A stretch of DNA of 64,000 nt from Lysobacter niastensis. GTDB lineage: Bacteria > Pseudomonadota > Gammaproteobacteria > Xanthomonadales > Xanthomonadaceae. Made by a program: the position numbers and the translations under genes. Below the pieces are notes generated by a model. The model had not been told where the DNA came from and did no database searches. It saw only the letters and a list, made by a program, of their open reading frames with translations. This document shows, in pieces, positions 26,768 to 35,033 of this stretch (within the stretch, counting starts at the first letter, position 1; each line of letters starts with the position of its first letter). The stretch is taken from assembly GCF_015453285.1 (NCBI RefSeq), contig NZ_JADLZT010000008.1, positions 124,001 to 188,000 of the forward strand. Direction: 5' to 3'.

Positions 26768-27394
26768 CTAGCTAGTACGAGCGACAAGGGCTTGAACTTC
26801 ATTCCTTCTAAAATGCGGGATTGCGAATGTCTGGTCATAGCTCGCCCACAGGACATGATCGATAACCGTCCACCTCGATCCCGCTAGCGCCAGGATCAGT
26901 TCTTCCTTTGCGAGAGATCGGTGCTCCTCAGTGTCGTATCCGTTATAGCGGAGCGTCGCAACAAGAACTTCTGGAGACTCAAGAATGCCAATTGCAGGAT
27001 CATCTGGAAGTGGAGCCTCGCCGGCGTCAAGATGATTCGAGAGGAAGAATGCAACCGTCCATCCATCCTGATTCGGCTGCTTACGCAGCGGGATTGGGAA
27101 CATCCTGAACTCGCCAGTCGTTTGGAAGATCGGCGAGGTCATCTCCATCTTCTCTCGACTCTCATTGTCGCCATGTATGTAGTCGGCCAGCTTCTCTCGG
27201 GCCGCTCCCACAGCTGCGTCGTGGCCTCCTTCCGCGAAGACATGAGCAAGCAATGCCGGCGCGTATCGCCTGATCTCCACGTGCCCAACGATGCCTTCCA
27301 TGTGATACGCAGGCTCGGAACCGAGACGAATGCCGAAGAATCCTGGTATCGATCTAAGGGTGTCGGTTAACAATGGTTTAGTTGTGCCGTTCAT
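26768..27394 (-). CDS. SOUL-family haem-binding protein
   Basis: The 208-residue protein contains the SOUL/HBP fold landmarks: YHMEGIVGHVEIRRYAPALLA near residue 30-50, REKMEMTSPIFQ in the centre, and VAFFLSNHL toward the C-terminal half. SOUL proteins bind haem or tetrapyrroles; the bacterial role is unclear. No signal peptide is present from the chosen ATG at 27394, which has GGAGAG just upstream; the frame is open further upstream to 27580 but that part is not family-like and would run into the neighbouring gene. The DNA here is among the least GC-rich in the window, which supports recent transfer. Confidence 0.8.
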   Translation of the reverse strand: MNGTTKPLLTDTLRSIPGFFGIRLGSEPAYHMEGIVGHVEIRRYAPALLAHVFAEGGHDAAVGAAREKLADYIHGDNESREKMEMTSPIFQTTGEFRMFPIPLRKQPNQDGWTVAFFLSNHLDAGEAPLPDDPAIGILESPEVLVATLRYNGYDTEEHRSLAKEELILALAGSRWTVIDHVLWASYDQTFAIPHFRRNEVQALVARTS

Positions 27395-27537
27395 AACGTC
27401 TCTCCAGCACGTGTTCTTGCTCGTGATGTCTCTCTTGGCCGGGAACGGCCTTGTGATGGACGTTGTCGCAGAAGACTCAAGCGGCGGCGGAAAGTCCCGA
27501 CTCTTGTCCGCCAATGCGCCGCAGTGGTGCTCCCGCG

Positions 27538-27942
27538 TCACCGCAGGAAGCGCTCCAGCCCGTTGTAGCGTTGACGCCATGCACGCATTGACCTTGCGCT
27601 AAGGCTGCTATCGATCGAGAAATGCTTGGCGTCCCTGATATCCGAAGCCATCAGGAACATCAGAGATGCGGACTGCTTGCCTATCCGCGCATCGATAAGC
27701 GACATCGCCTTGATATCAGCAAGCAGCTGCTCAAGCGTCAACTCTTGCTCCTTTGTGAACCAAGCAAGACCGCTTCGCAGACGCATGGACACCCGGTCGA
27801 AGAGGTTCGGATTCGCAACACTCTTAGGCACAAGGCTGGGCATCCCTTCGTTCTCAGCCCGCTGCGTCGCGAACTCGTCTTCGTCGTCGCAAGCCGGCTG
27901 AGCCAGGTACAGGGAAATTCGTTCTGAGACTTGAGTAGTCAT
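27538..27942 (-). CDS. Hypothetical protein, unrecognised
   Basis: The 134-residue product is not recognised. It starts MTTQVSERISLYLAQPACDDEDEF, is rich in charged residues, and its second half is predicted helical. The start is well supported by GGGAGAGG four bases upstream of ATG 27942. It lies 143 bases upstream of the SOUL gene on the same strand, so the two may share a transcript. Its low GC matches its neighbours and not the chromosome. Confidence 0.5.
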   Translation of the reverse strand: MTTQVSERISLYLAQPACDDEDEFATQRAENEGMPSLVPKSVANPNLFDRVSMRLRSGLAWFTKEQELTLEQLLADIKAMSLIDARIGKQSASLMFLMASDIRDAKHFSIDSSLSARSMRAWRQRYNGLERFLR

Positions 27943-28238
27943 GGGACCTCTCCCGAACGGCATCGAGTAGGTTGCCCCCCACTCGTCGATACCTGTCAAC
28001 TTTCAACGCACGGCATGGGATCAATAGTGCCCATACTGAACGTGCATGTTATTGGGAAGGTCGACAACTTACCCTCTGTCGGCCGACAGCAGGGATTGGT
28101 GATGCGGCATGAAGGGGATGCGGCGCCGAGTGGCCGTTACAACCGGCGCCTTAGTGCCATATGATCATGCGCCAGTTGCCGTTATCCAGTCGTGACTGAG
28201 TATAGGAAATAGCGGGGCTTCGCCCATCATCCCGCATC

Positions 28239-28568
28239 TCACCAACCATAGAGCGCCAATGTCGTGAGTGCCGCAATGCCCGTGATAGCCGTGAACCAGT
28301 ACGCGGCCAACATGAGGGTCCGGTAGCGACCGCAGTAACGAATGCCATCTCCATCCAAGCTGTCCAAATACTCACGGTGGTGCAGATAGAGCATCGTGCT
28401 GCGCGCACTCAATACAGTCCTGTCTCGCCAAATGATGGGCTGCTCGGCATGCAGCCATTGCTGTGGATGCCGCACCTTCAATCGATGCAGAAATGCAAGC
28501 CATATCACGGTTTCTGCCGCGATCGCGGCTGCAAACAACAAACTCGCGATGGTGGTGAACTGGTTCAT
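28239..28568 (-). CDS. Small membrane protein, unrecognised
   Basis: This 109-residue protein has a hydrophobic helix at about residues 5-27 and a second at about 85-107, separated by a basic, tyrosine-rich loop (LSARSTMLYLHHREYLDSL). Both termini are probably on the same side of the inner membrane. The ATG lacks a strong ribosome-binding site. No family is recognised. The 27943-28238 gap upstream of SOUL-side genes contains nothing I can name. Confidence 0.5.
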   Translation of the reverse strand: MNQFTTIASLLFAAAIAAETVIWLAFLHRLKVRHPQQWLHAEQPIIWRDRTVLSARSTMLYLHHREYLDSLDGDGIRYCGRYRTLMLAAYWFTAITGIAALTTLALYGW

Positions 28569-28635
28569 GAGGATCTAGAGGACGCGGGAGGAACCCCAAG
28601 CGGACGTTTGAAGAAGAGCCTAACTAGGCGAGCGG

Positions 28636-28821
28636 TCAAGGTGCTTTGTCACCTCGTCGAGGCTCGGCTCTCCGCTCCGGCTTGTGGTCCCGGCTCGTAT
28701 CGCGCTCGTTGTCATCGTCTGGCGGCGCCCGTTGACCAGGCTGATCCGCGCGGCTTTCAGGTTTGCGCAGCTCGCCGCGTGCCATTTTTGCTTCGCTTTC
28801 ATGGCCATGCAGTGTGCTCAT
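28636..28821 (-). CDS. Possible small hydrophilic protein
   Basis: A 61-codon frame starting MSTLHGHESEAKMARGEL has AGGA about ten bases upstream and encodes a highly charged, Arg/Asp/Pro-rich, probably disordered product. A longer in-frame ATG exists at 29013. There is no recognised family, and the call rests on composition and the ribosome-binding site only. Confidence 0.3.
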   Translation of the reverse strand: MSTLHGHESEAKMARGELRKPESRADQPGQRAPPDDDNERDTSRDHKPERRAEPRRGDKAP

Positions 28822-29468
28822 CTGCTTTGGTCCTGAATCAGTATCGGTTGGACGCTTAGGCGTCGGGCAAACGGCGGCGTCAGGCTGCTCGGTTACGCGA
28901 GTGCCGTTACGTTGAAGACCCCGCTTCCAGAAACACGAGTCCCCGTCGGCAGCAAGTATTCGCCTTTTCTCATTAGCGCAGGATGAGGGCGAATGCCGCG
29001 CTTCGACGAACAATGCACTTTCGCTGAGGAAGCGATTTGTTCAGGCCAAGCGGCACTAGAGGGAGCAAGCAAGATCATCGTCCCGGTCGGAGGTCCTTGG
29101 GGTAACCTCCGAATGGCGCCGTAGCTTCGGCGTCGAGCTGCCGTTCTCGGCGACCCACGAGAACTTGATGGGAGCAGGAAGCATGCTCGTCTGCTCGTCG
29201 TGAGCGGGCACGATCCCGTGGCGCCAGCGGCAATGCACAATGTCAGGTGACCACCCTCCCATGAAGCGTGGTCCAGATAACATCTAAGTAACAACGCAAG
29301 GCGCACTCTCCCTTGGCACTACGACGCAATGTCGTAACGGCCACTCAGCCGCGCTGCACTTCCCCCCCATTTCTCCGCACTGAGCCTCGCGTCCCTGCCA
29401 CCGGCAGGGGCCACGGCTTCGGCCGCTTTCGATTTCGCAACCGCGAATCACACTCCAAAGGCAATCTT
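28822..29468. other. Long gap without a convincing gene
   Basis: About 650 bases with several short frames on both strands, none with similarity, good start or codon bias. It includes the transition from the low-GC island back to GC-rich sequence at about 29.3 kb and the leader of the fasciclin gene. I see no repeats or RNA gene here. Confidence 0.4.
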
Positions 29469-29912
29469 ATGAACACCATGACCAATACCCCCAGCACCAA
29501 GAACCTCGTCGATACCGCCGCCGCCAACGGGTCGTTCAAGACCTTCGGCAAGGCCATCGAACGCGCCGGCATGAACGAAACCCTGCGTGGCACGGGCCCG
29601 TTCACCGTCTTTGCCCCGACCGATGCCGCGTTCGACAAGTTGCCGGTCGGGAAGTTGGAGAATCTTTTCAAGCCCGAGAACAAGGAAGAACTTGTTTCGC
29701 TGCTTAACTACCACGTCGTCAATGGCCGCAAGCTCGTAGCCGACATCGGCAAATGGGATACGGCCAAGACGGTCAATGGCCAGTCCGCTCCGATCAAGAT
29801 GACCGACGACAAGGTCAGCATCGACGGCGCGCTGGTCACCTCGGCCGACATCGGCTCGAGTAACGGCGTCATCCACGGCATCGACAAGGTCAACATCCCG
29901 ACCAAGCTGTAA
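29469..29912 (+). CDS. Fasciclin-domain protein
   Basis: The 147-residue protein is one fasciclin (FAS1) domain with its H1 region GPFTVFAPTDAAFDKLP and H2-like ending GVIHGIDKVNIPTKL, plus the YHVVNGR segment. FAS1 proteins are usually exported and mediate adhesion, but no signal peptide is present from ATG 29469; the upstream frame back to 29313 is arginine-rich and not a signal. Either it acts in the cytosol or a different leader has been lost. A strong terminator follows, so it is monocistronic. Confidence 0.85.
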   Translation: MNTMTNTPSTKNLVDTAAANGSFKTFGKAIERAGMNETLRGTGPFTVFAPTDAAFDKLPVGKLENLFKPENKEELVSLLNYHVVNGRKLVADIGKWDTAKTVNGQSAPIKMTDDKVSIDGALVTSADIGSSNGVIHGIDKVNIPTKL

Positions 29913-29935
29913 TGATGTTGCGGTGAGCTAGAAAG

Positions 29936-29965
29936 AACGGCGGGGCTATTGCTCCGCCGTTTTTT
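29936..29965 (+). terminator. Rho-independent terminator of the fasciclin gene
   Basis: AACGGCGG (29936-29943) pairs with CCGCCGTT (29954-29961), followed by a run of six T, 24 bases after the stop codon. Confidence 0.9.
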
Positions 29966-29996
29966 CTGGCGCGGGGCTAGCGACTGCCGTACTTCA

Positions 29997-30025
29997 ACGA
30001 CCGCTTCCGGCCACAAGCGGACTTC
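29997..30025. repeat. Dispersed TGTCCGCT palindrome, copy 2
   Basis: ACCGCTTCCGGCC followed by ACAAGCGGACTTC forms the same kind of imperfect palindrome around GGCC as at 26638, 31706 and 37568. Confidence 0.5.
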
Positions 30026-30163
30026 ACCATGCCGTCACTCCTGCGGGGGCATGAAGCGATATTTCCGGCCGCCTGTGTCCAGGCTGAGCGCGGCGGCCGG
30101 CACCATTGCCGCCGCATTGCCGGCCGCGGTGTTCGTCTAGTGTCACTCTTCAGGGGAAATGCC

Positions 30164-31696
30164 ATGCGCTCGCTGCATATTGCCGTCGCTACATTCGTGT
30201 CGAGTACGCTGCTTCTCGCCAGCTGCCAGCGCACGGAGACACCGCCCCCATCCACTGCCTCGCCCACGAAGGCCGCGCTCGCGGAAACGGTCTCGCCAAC
30301 CCAGGTGCCGCCACCGACCTCCGCCGCTGACATCGCCGGCACGCCACCCGGGACGGTGATGACGCCGGGGTATATCGAAACCGTGGGCCGGATGATCTAC
30401 GTGTAGGGCTGGCCACTGGTGAACCATTACAACCGTGCGCTTGCCCTAGCGGATCTGCCCGAACCGGGCCGTAACGGCGGCGTGTTGCCAGTGGCGCCTC
30501 CGGGGTCCATCAGCATGCTGACCGACTATATCCAGGCCGACCAGAAGTTCGTGACCTGTCCGAATCAGGACACCGTCTACGGTGCCGGTTACCAGCACGT
30601 CGATACGCAGCCGGTCGTCATTCAGGTGCCGGACTTCGGGGACCGGTTCTTCGTCTATCAAATGGCCGACTCGCGCACGGAATCGTTCTGCTCCATCGGC
30701 AAGCAGTACGGCACCAAACCCGGGTTCTATCTCTTAGTCGGACCGAACTGGAAGGGAGAAGTGCCCAAGGGCATCAACGCCGTGTGTCGCGCATCGACCG
30801 ACCTGATCGCCGTGCTGCCGCGCGTCTTTATGGATGACACCCCCGAAGACCGTGAGGCGGTGCGGCCCCTGGTGAACCAGGTCGTTCTGTACCCGCTGGA
30901 TCAGTTTGACGGGAAACTGAAGACGAAGGATTGGTCGAAGACGCCCGTGTTCCCGGCTCCGAAAGTCGAAGGCGGGGGCGAGATCAAGTTTGTCGTGCCC
31001 GAAAAGTTCTTCGACCAGCTTCCCACCGTGATGCAAGGCGTGCCGCCGTTGCCCGGCGAGGAGGCGTTGTACTCGACCGCCCGCTCGGTACTGGACGCGG
31101 CAGCGAAGGATCCGAAGATCAAGGAACAACTGGTGCGCATCGCCGTGGCGACCGAGAAGGATGTGATCGCACCGTTGTTCGACTTCCGCAACAACGGCCG
31201 CCCTGTCGGCAACGGTTGGACTTCGCCGTCCAACGGCGCGAAGTGGGGCTTCGATTACCTGTCGCGCACGGCGTCGGCAAAGTCGAACATCTACGACAAT
31301 GCGCCCAATGAAACGCGCTACATCTACACCGACGTCGACTCGAACGGCGGCCGGCTGACCGGCGCGGGCGGAAACGCCTACACCGTCACCTTCGCCAAGG
31401 GACAGACGCCGCCGGTGAAGGGCTTCTGGTCGCTGACGTTGTACAACAAGCACCACCTGTTCGAACCCAACGCGCTCAACCGCTTCGGCGTGGGCACCAA
31501 GAACAAGGACCTAAAGCTCGGTGACGATGGCTCGTTGACGCTGTACATCCAACATGCGTCACCCGGTCCCGACAAGCAAAGCAACTGGTTGCCGGCACCG
31601 GCAGACGAGTTCTCGCTCTATATCCGTGCGTATTGGCCGGACGCTCCGATCACGGAAGGCAGTTGGATGCCGCCAGCAGTAACCAAGGTCCACTAA
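30164..31696 (+). pseudogene. DUF1254/DUF1214-type lipoprotein gene broken by an in-frame amber codon
   Basis: The first 80 codons encode a lipoprotein signal (lipobox LLASC) and a Pro/Ser/Thr-rich linker, and end at TAG 30404-30406. The frame continues without shift as GWPLVNHYNRALAL and runs to 31696 with typical DUF1254 and DUF1214 text (NQDTVYGAGY, KGFWSLTLYNKHHLF). Family members carry a tryptophan in the motif YVWGWPLV, so the likely lesion is TGG to TAG at that tryptophan (codon 81). A GTG at 30419 could restart a 425-residue product but without signal peptide. Intact paralogue: 37630-38754. A nonsense mutation or sequencing error are both possible. Confidence 0.85.
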
Positions 31697-31705
31697 CTCG
31701 AGCGT

Positions 31706-31735
31706 AATGTCCGCTTTGGGTCGTTAGCAGACATC
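31706..31735. repeat. Dispersed TGTCCGCT palindrome, copy 3
   Basis: AATGTCCGCTTTGGG followed by TCGTTAGCAGACATC; arms TGTC/GACA. Lies just downstream of the broken DUF1254-type gene. Confidence 0.55.
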
Positions 31736-31794
31736 TCCGATGCTTGCTCGATGTGATGTCATTTGAAATCTTCGAATGACTTGATCACGAAGCA

Positions 31795-31836
31795 ACGCCG
31801 ACGCCGACGCCGACGCCGACGCTGACGCTGACGCCA
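31795..31836. repeat. Hexanucleotide microsatellite
   Basis: Seven ACGCCG/ACGCTG-type hexamers in tandem. They are in the gap 31697-31992 between two broken genes, so no coding effect is expected unless the frameshifted SnoaL frame is used. Confidence 0.9.
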
Positions 31837-31854
31837 GCGCTCAGTCGCCACCCC

Positions 31855-31886
31855 GCACATTCACGCAAGCGAACCCGGTGTGAAGC
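31855..31886. repeat. 32-bp direct repeat, left copy
   Basis: GCACATTCACGCAAGCGAAC and the following 12 bases match 34841-34872 with two differences in the same orientation. The two copies flank the SnoaL/LytTR/LytS module. Confidence 0.8.
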
Positions 31887-31992
31887 CGCACGCGCCTCGT
31901 GTGCCGCCACATCCAACTCGCGACTGTGGCGACACCTCTGACCTTGTGAGACTGCTGTTGGTCGGCTATGCGAGGCGCTGCGTCGGCCTGGG

Positions 31993-32542
31993 TCAGGGAG
32001 CACCAGCGGTAGAGCTTCCGTCGGTCGCCGGCGTCGCTGCGGGTGTCGGCAACATGCCCAGTTGTTTCATCAACCCCCAGCGAATCGGCGCATGTCCATT
32101 CTTCAGCGATTCGCCCATCAGCCACTCGGAACAGCGTCGTGCCCGTGACTTGCACTGCGCGACCGGTGGCCGGAACGCCGTTGCCGGCGCCAGTGTTGGT
32201 ACCGCGCGCCGTCCAGCGCACCGCCACCAGATCGCGCTCAGCCACTTGTTTATCGACCGTGATCTTCAGATCCGGAAACGCCTCGCGCCATCCCCGGGCT
32301 TCGGCCATGCCATGGGCATGGGTGAAGGTTGCCCTGCCGCCGTGGCCAACGAAGTCCGCACTGTACGGCACCTCGAATCGACCCTGATTGAGACCTTCCT
32401 CGTACACCCTGCGGGTGATCGACTTGTTGAGCTCCACGGACTCAGCGCGAACGCCGTCGGACGCATTGGCCCCACACGGCATTACGCCGGTGAGAGCGAC
32501 GATGGTTGCCACTGCGGACAGCAGGATGTTGTACGTTTTCAT
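31993..32542 (-). pseudogene. SnoaL-like (ester-cyclase type) secreted protein gene with a frameshift
   Basis: From ATG 32542 the product has a signal peptide (to about residue 28) and a SnoaL-like NTF2-fold domain with ELNKSITRRVYEEGLNQGR and FPDLKITVDKQVAERDLVAVRWTARGTNTG. Family text continues to RIAEEWTCADSLG, then changes into non-family sequence. Removing one C from the C5 run at 32074-32078 restores LMKQLGMLPTPA and a stop at 31993, matching the tail preserved at 34613-34699. As it stands the frame continues to 31841. The function of such small secreted SnoaL proteins is unknown. A true mutation or a homopolymer sequencing error are both possible. Confidence 0.75.
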
Positions 32543-32749
32543 GGCCAGCTCCGTAACGCGGAAGTGCGTGTTGCGGATCATGGGCCGTCGTACGGACGCT
32601 CGCGTGCCCTTGGGGGCAGGCGGACGCGGCGGTGGGAGGAGTGGGGGCTGCGCAGGGACGAGAGCGTGTCATGCATCGGCGCAAACGCGCGGAGGAGCGC
32701 GGTGCCATGCCTGGCTCGCCCAGAAAGCGAGTGGTGCGGAGAACAGCGA

Positions 32750-33511
32750 TCAGCCAAGCAACTCGTCGAGCACCGCCCGATAGCGGCGGCTGCCGTTTAC
32801 CTGCGCGCCAGTCTTGAGGAGAACGACGAAGTCTCCATTGAACATTGGCTGCACTTCGCGAATCTGGGCAATGCTGACGAATGCCGCTCGCGATACCCGG
32901 ATGAAACGTTGTGGGTCCAGGCGGGACTCGAGGCTGGCCATCGTCTCGCGCATCCGGTGCTGTTTCGCGCCCGTGTGGATCTCGACGTAATTTCCTGCGG
33001 CGACAATGCGATCGACCTCGTCGATGTCGACCAATCGAACGCGACCCTCGGAGCGGATGGCGAGTCGCGCGGGGTAACGCTGCAGTTCTCCTCGGTCGAT
33101 CGACATCAAGGCCTCGGAAACGCGGCGGATGAAGCCGTCATCGGGATGGGCCAGGTGGGAACGAGCGCGCTGCAGTGCACGGCGAAAGCGTTCCGGATCG
33201 ATCGGCTTCAGCACGTAGTCGAGCGCTTGCGCATCGAACGCTCGCACGGCGTGTTGATCGAATGCGGTCACGAATACGACCGCTGGCATGCGGTTGCCAC
33301 CGATGGCTTCAATGACGGCGAACCCATCGAGTTCGGGCATCTGCACATCGAGGAAGACGAGGTCGGGCGAAAGCGCGCTGATCGCCGAGATCGCAGCTTC
33401 GCCGTCACCGCACTCTTCGACGACTTCGATGTCCGGCTCCTGCTGCAGCAGCCGCAATATCCCGCGGCGGGCGACCGGTTCATCGTCAACGATCAGTACG
33501 CGGATGGTCAT
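32750..33511 (-). CDS. LytTR-family response regulator
   Basis: The 253-residue protein has a receiver domain with D9-D10, the phospho-acceptor D55 in LVFLDVQMPE and the conserved lysine in YVLKPID, followed by a LytTR DNA-binding domain from about residue 150 (VDIDEVDRIVAAGNYVEIHT, FIRVSRAAFVSIAQI). It should be phosphorylated by the adjacent kinase and act as a transcription factor on direct-repeat sites. Its ATG overlaps the kinase stop by four bases. The likely targets are nearby genes, but no LytTR box could be identified with confidence. Confidence 0.92.
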   Translation of the reverse strand: MTIRVLIVDDEPVARRGILRLLQQEPDIEVVEECGDGEAAISAISALSPDLVFLDVQMPELDGFAVIEAIGGNRMPAVVFVTAFDQHAVRAFDAQALDYVLKPIDPERFRRALQRARSHLAHPDDGFIRRVSEALMSIDRGELQRYPARLAIRSEGRVRLVDIDEVDRIVAAGNYVEIHTGAKQHRMRETMASLESRLDPQRFIRVSRAAFVSIAQIREVQPMFNGDFVVLLKTGAQVNGSRRYRAVLDELLG

Positions 33512-34629
33512 GTGACAGTGCGCCAAGGTAGCTCGATCTCGGCGATGACGCCGCCGGCGTCGGAATTTCGCACGTCGATGCGTTGCCTGTCCGCATACAG
33601 CAAGCGCAACCGCGCCCTGGTGTTGGCCAGGCCGACGCGTTCGGTCGCCGCAGGTGGTAGACCTCGGCCGTCATCGACAACGCGCAGCAGGAGGGAGTCG
33701 CCCTGCCGGTCCGCGTTGATTTCCACTCGCCCCGGTCCGGCGCGCGTGGCCAGCCCATGGCGCAGCGCGTTCTCGACCAGGGGTTGGAGGATCAGGTTCG
33801 GAACCCGCGCTTCGAGCACCTGATCAGGAATGAGGATCTGGTAGCTCAGGCGCTCGCCGAAGCGGGCCTGCTCGATCTCGAGATAGTTCTCGAGAAAGCC
33901 AATCTCTTCGCCGAGCGTCACCTCATGCGCGTCGGTGCTGTCGAGCGAGCGGCGCAGCAACGCGCTGAGTTGCAGGAGGATCCGATCTGCCGAGTCGACA
34001 TTCTCGTGCATCAGCACCGAGATCGTGTTGAGGGCGTTGAAAAGGAAGTGTGGCTGCAGCTGGGTGCGCAATGTCTGCAGGCGGGCATCGGCCAGCTGCG
34101 CTTCGAGGCGGAGTTGCCGACGATCCTTTTCCCGCGCGGCCCGCACGAGTCGCTCCACATGTGCCGCGGCGACGATCAGCCAATACACCGGGAGGTTCAG
34201 CAGAAGCGTCGTGCTGAGCAGCCGGCTGAAGGTGCCGAGCCAGGTGGGTTCGACCTGGGTTGCGCCGATGACGGGCGCCGCCAGCGCGAAGAGCGCCAGG
34301 TTGACCAGGGCGCAGGTCGCCGAAGCGACGCCGTGCACCGCAAGCGCGCCAAGGAGGCGCGGTCGCTGCAGCGGCAACCGCGCCTCGAGTCGCAGCGCGA
34401 TCGGCGTGAGGGCCGCCCAGACCGCGGCCCAGACGAGCCAGATGGCACTGGCACGTGCCCACGCCAACGGTTCGCCGCGCACCTGTGCAGCAAACCAGGC
34501 CTGCCCGGCGAAGAGCATCGCGACCAGCGTCCACGCCGCCAGAATGGCGACGCCCCGGCGACCGATTCCGGACCCGGTCTCCACCACCGGTCGCGCCCCT
34601 TCGCGCTCTTCTCTAGCGAGCTGTGCCAT
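33508..34629 (-). CDS. LytS/YehU-type sensor histidine kinase
   Basis: The 373-residue kinase has four predicted membrane helices (about 25-165) without a large periplasmic domain, then the His_kinase domain with H-box LQPHFLFNALNTIS and a HATPase region with LVENALRHG and VVDDGRGLPP. It pairs with the LytTR regulator translated from the overlapping downstream gene. Its ATG at 34629 lies inside the 3' end of a SnoaL-like coding remnant (overlap of 17 bases), so the operon was once snoaL-kinase-regulator. Confidence 0.92.
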   Translation of the reverse strand: MAQLAREEREGARPVVETGSGIGRRGVAILAAWTLVAMLFAGQAWFAAQVRGEPLAWARASAIWLVWAAVWAALTPIALRLEARLPLQRPRLLGALAVHGVASATCALVNLALFALAAPVIGATQVEPTWLGTFSRLLSTTLLLNLPVYWLIVAAAHVERLVRAAREKDRRQLRLEAQLADARLQTLRTQLQPHFLFNALNTISVLMHENVDSADRILLQLSALLRRSLDSTDAHEVTLGEEIGFLENYLEIEQARFGERLSYQILIPDQVLEARVPNLILQPLVENALRHGLATRAGPGRVEINADRQGDSLLLRVVDDGRGLPPAATERVGLANTRARLRLLYADRQRIDVRNSDAGGVIAEIELPWRTVT

Positions 34630-34699
34630 CGGCCGGGCTGCCTCCAGTCGCCGACCCCGTCGCCGGCGTTGGCAGCATACCCAACTGCTTCATCAGCCC
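34613..34699 (-). pseudogene. 3' remnant of a SnoaL-like gene
   Basis: On the minus strand the frame reads GLMKQLGMLPTPATG and ends at TAG 34615-34613. This matches the frame-corrected tail of the SnoaL-like gene at 31993-32542, but nothing upstream of 34699 in any frame resembles the rest of the domain. The 5' part has been lost, leaving the tail that overlaps the kinase start. Confidence 0.65.
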
Positions 34700-34840
34700 G
34701 GGCCGGGAGTGACGACCGGGGGCCGCGGTGTGGTGAGTGGAGGCTGCAGCCGGATAGGACTCGTTGTTGGAGCGCGCGTTCGAAGAGGCGTCGCGGTGGC
34801 ATCTCCTATGCGGTGTGTCTTGCGTGCAACACGCCAGCTC

Positions 34841-34872
34841 GCACATTCACACAAGCGAACCCGGCGTGAAGC
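34841..34872. repeat. 32-bp direct repeat, right copy
   Basis: Partner of 31855-31886. It lies in the 34700-35033 gap upstream of the PASTA-domain gene. Apart from this repeat and the remnant just before it, I see nothing in that gap. Confidence 0.8.
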
Positions 34873-35033
34873 TCCGAACGCATCGCATGCGGCCCGGAAC
34901 CTGCATGGCCGGATGCCTCGGGCACACCCGTTCGCGTTATCGACATGACCGTCGAAACGCCTTCGGTGCGCGTGCAGCCATGGGGTCTCCCATCGATACG
35001 CGCGCACGCATCGCCACTGGGTTCCGCATCGTG

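Noticed and set aside
29056-29283. A 75-codon minus-strand gene
   Set aside because: No recognisable family, weak start and no codon bias.
30404-30406. Pyrrolysine or readthrough decoding of TAG
   Set aside because: No pyrrolysine machinery expected in this lineage; a TGG-to-TAG change explains the motif.
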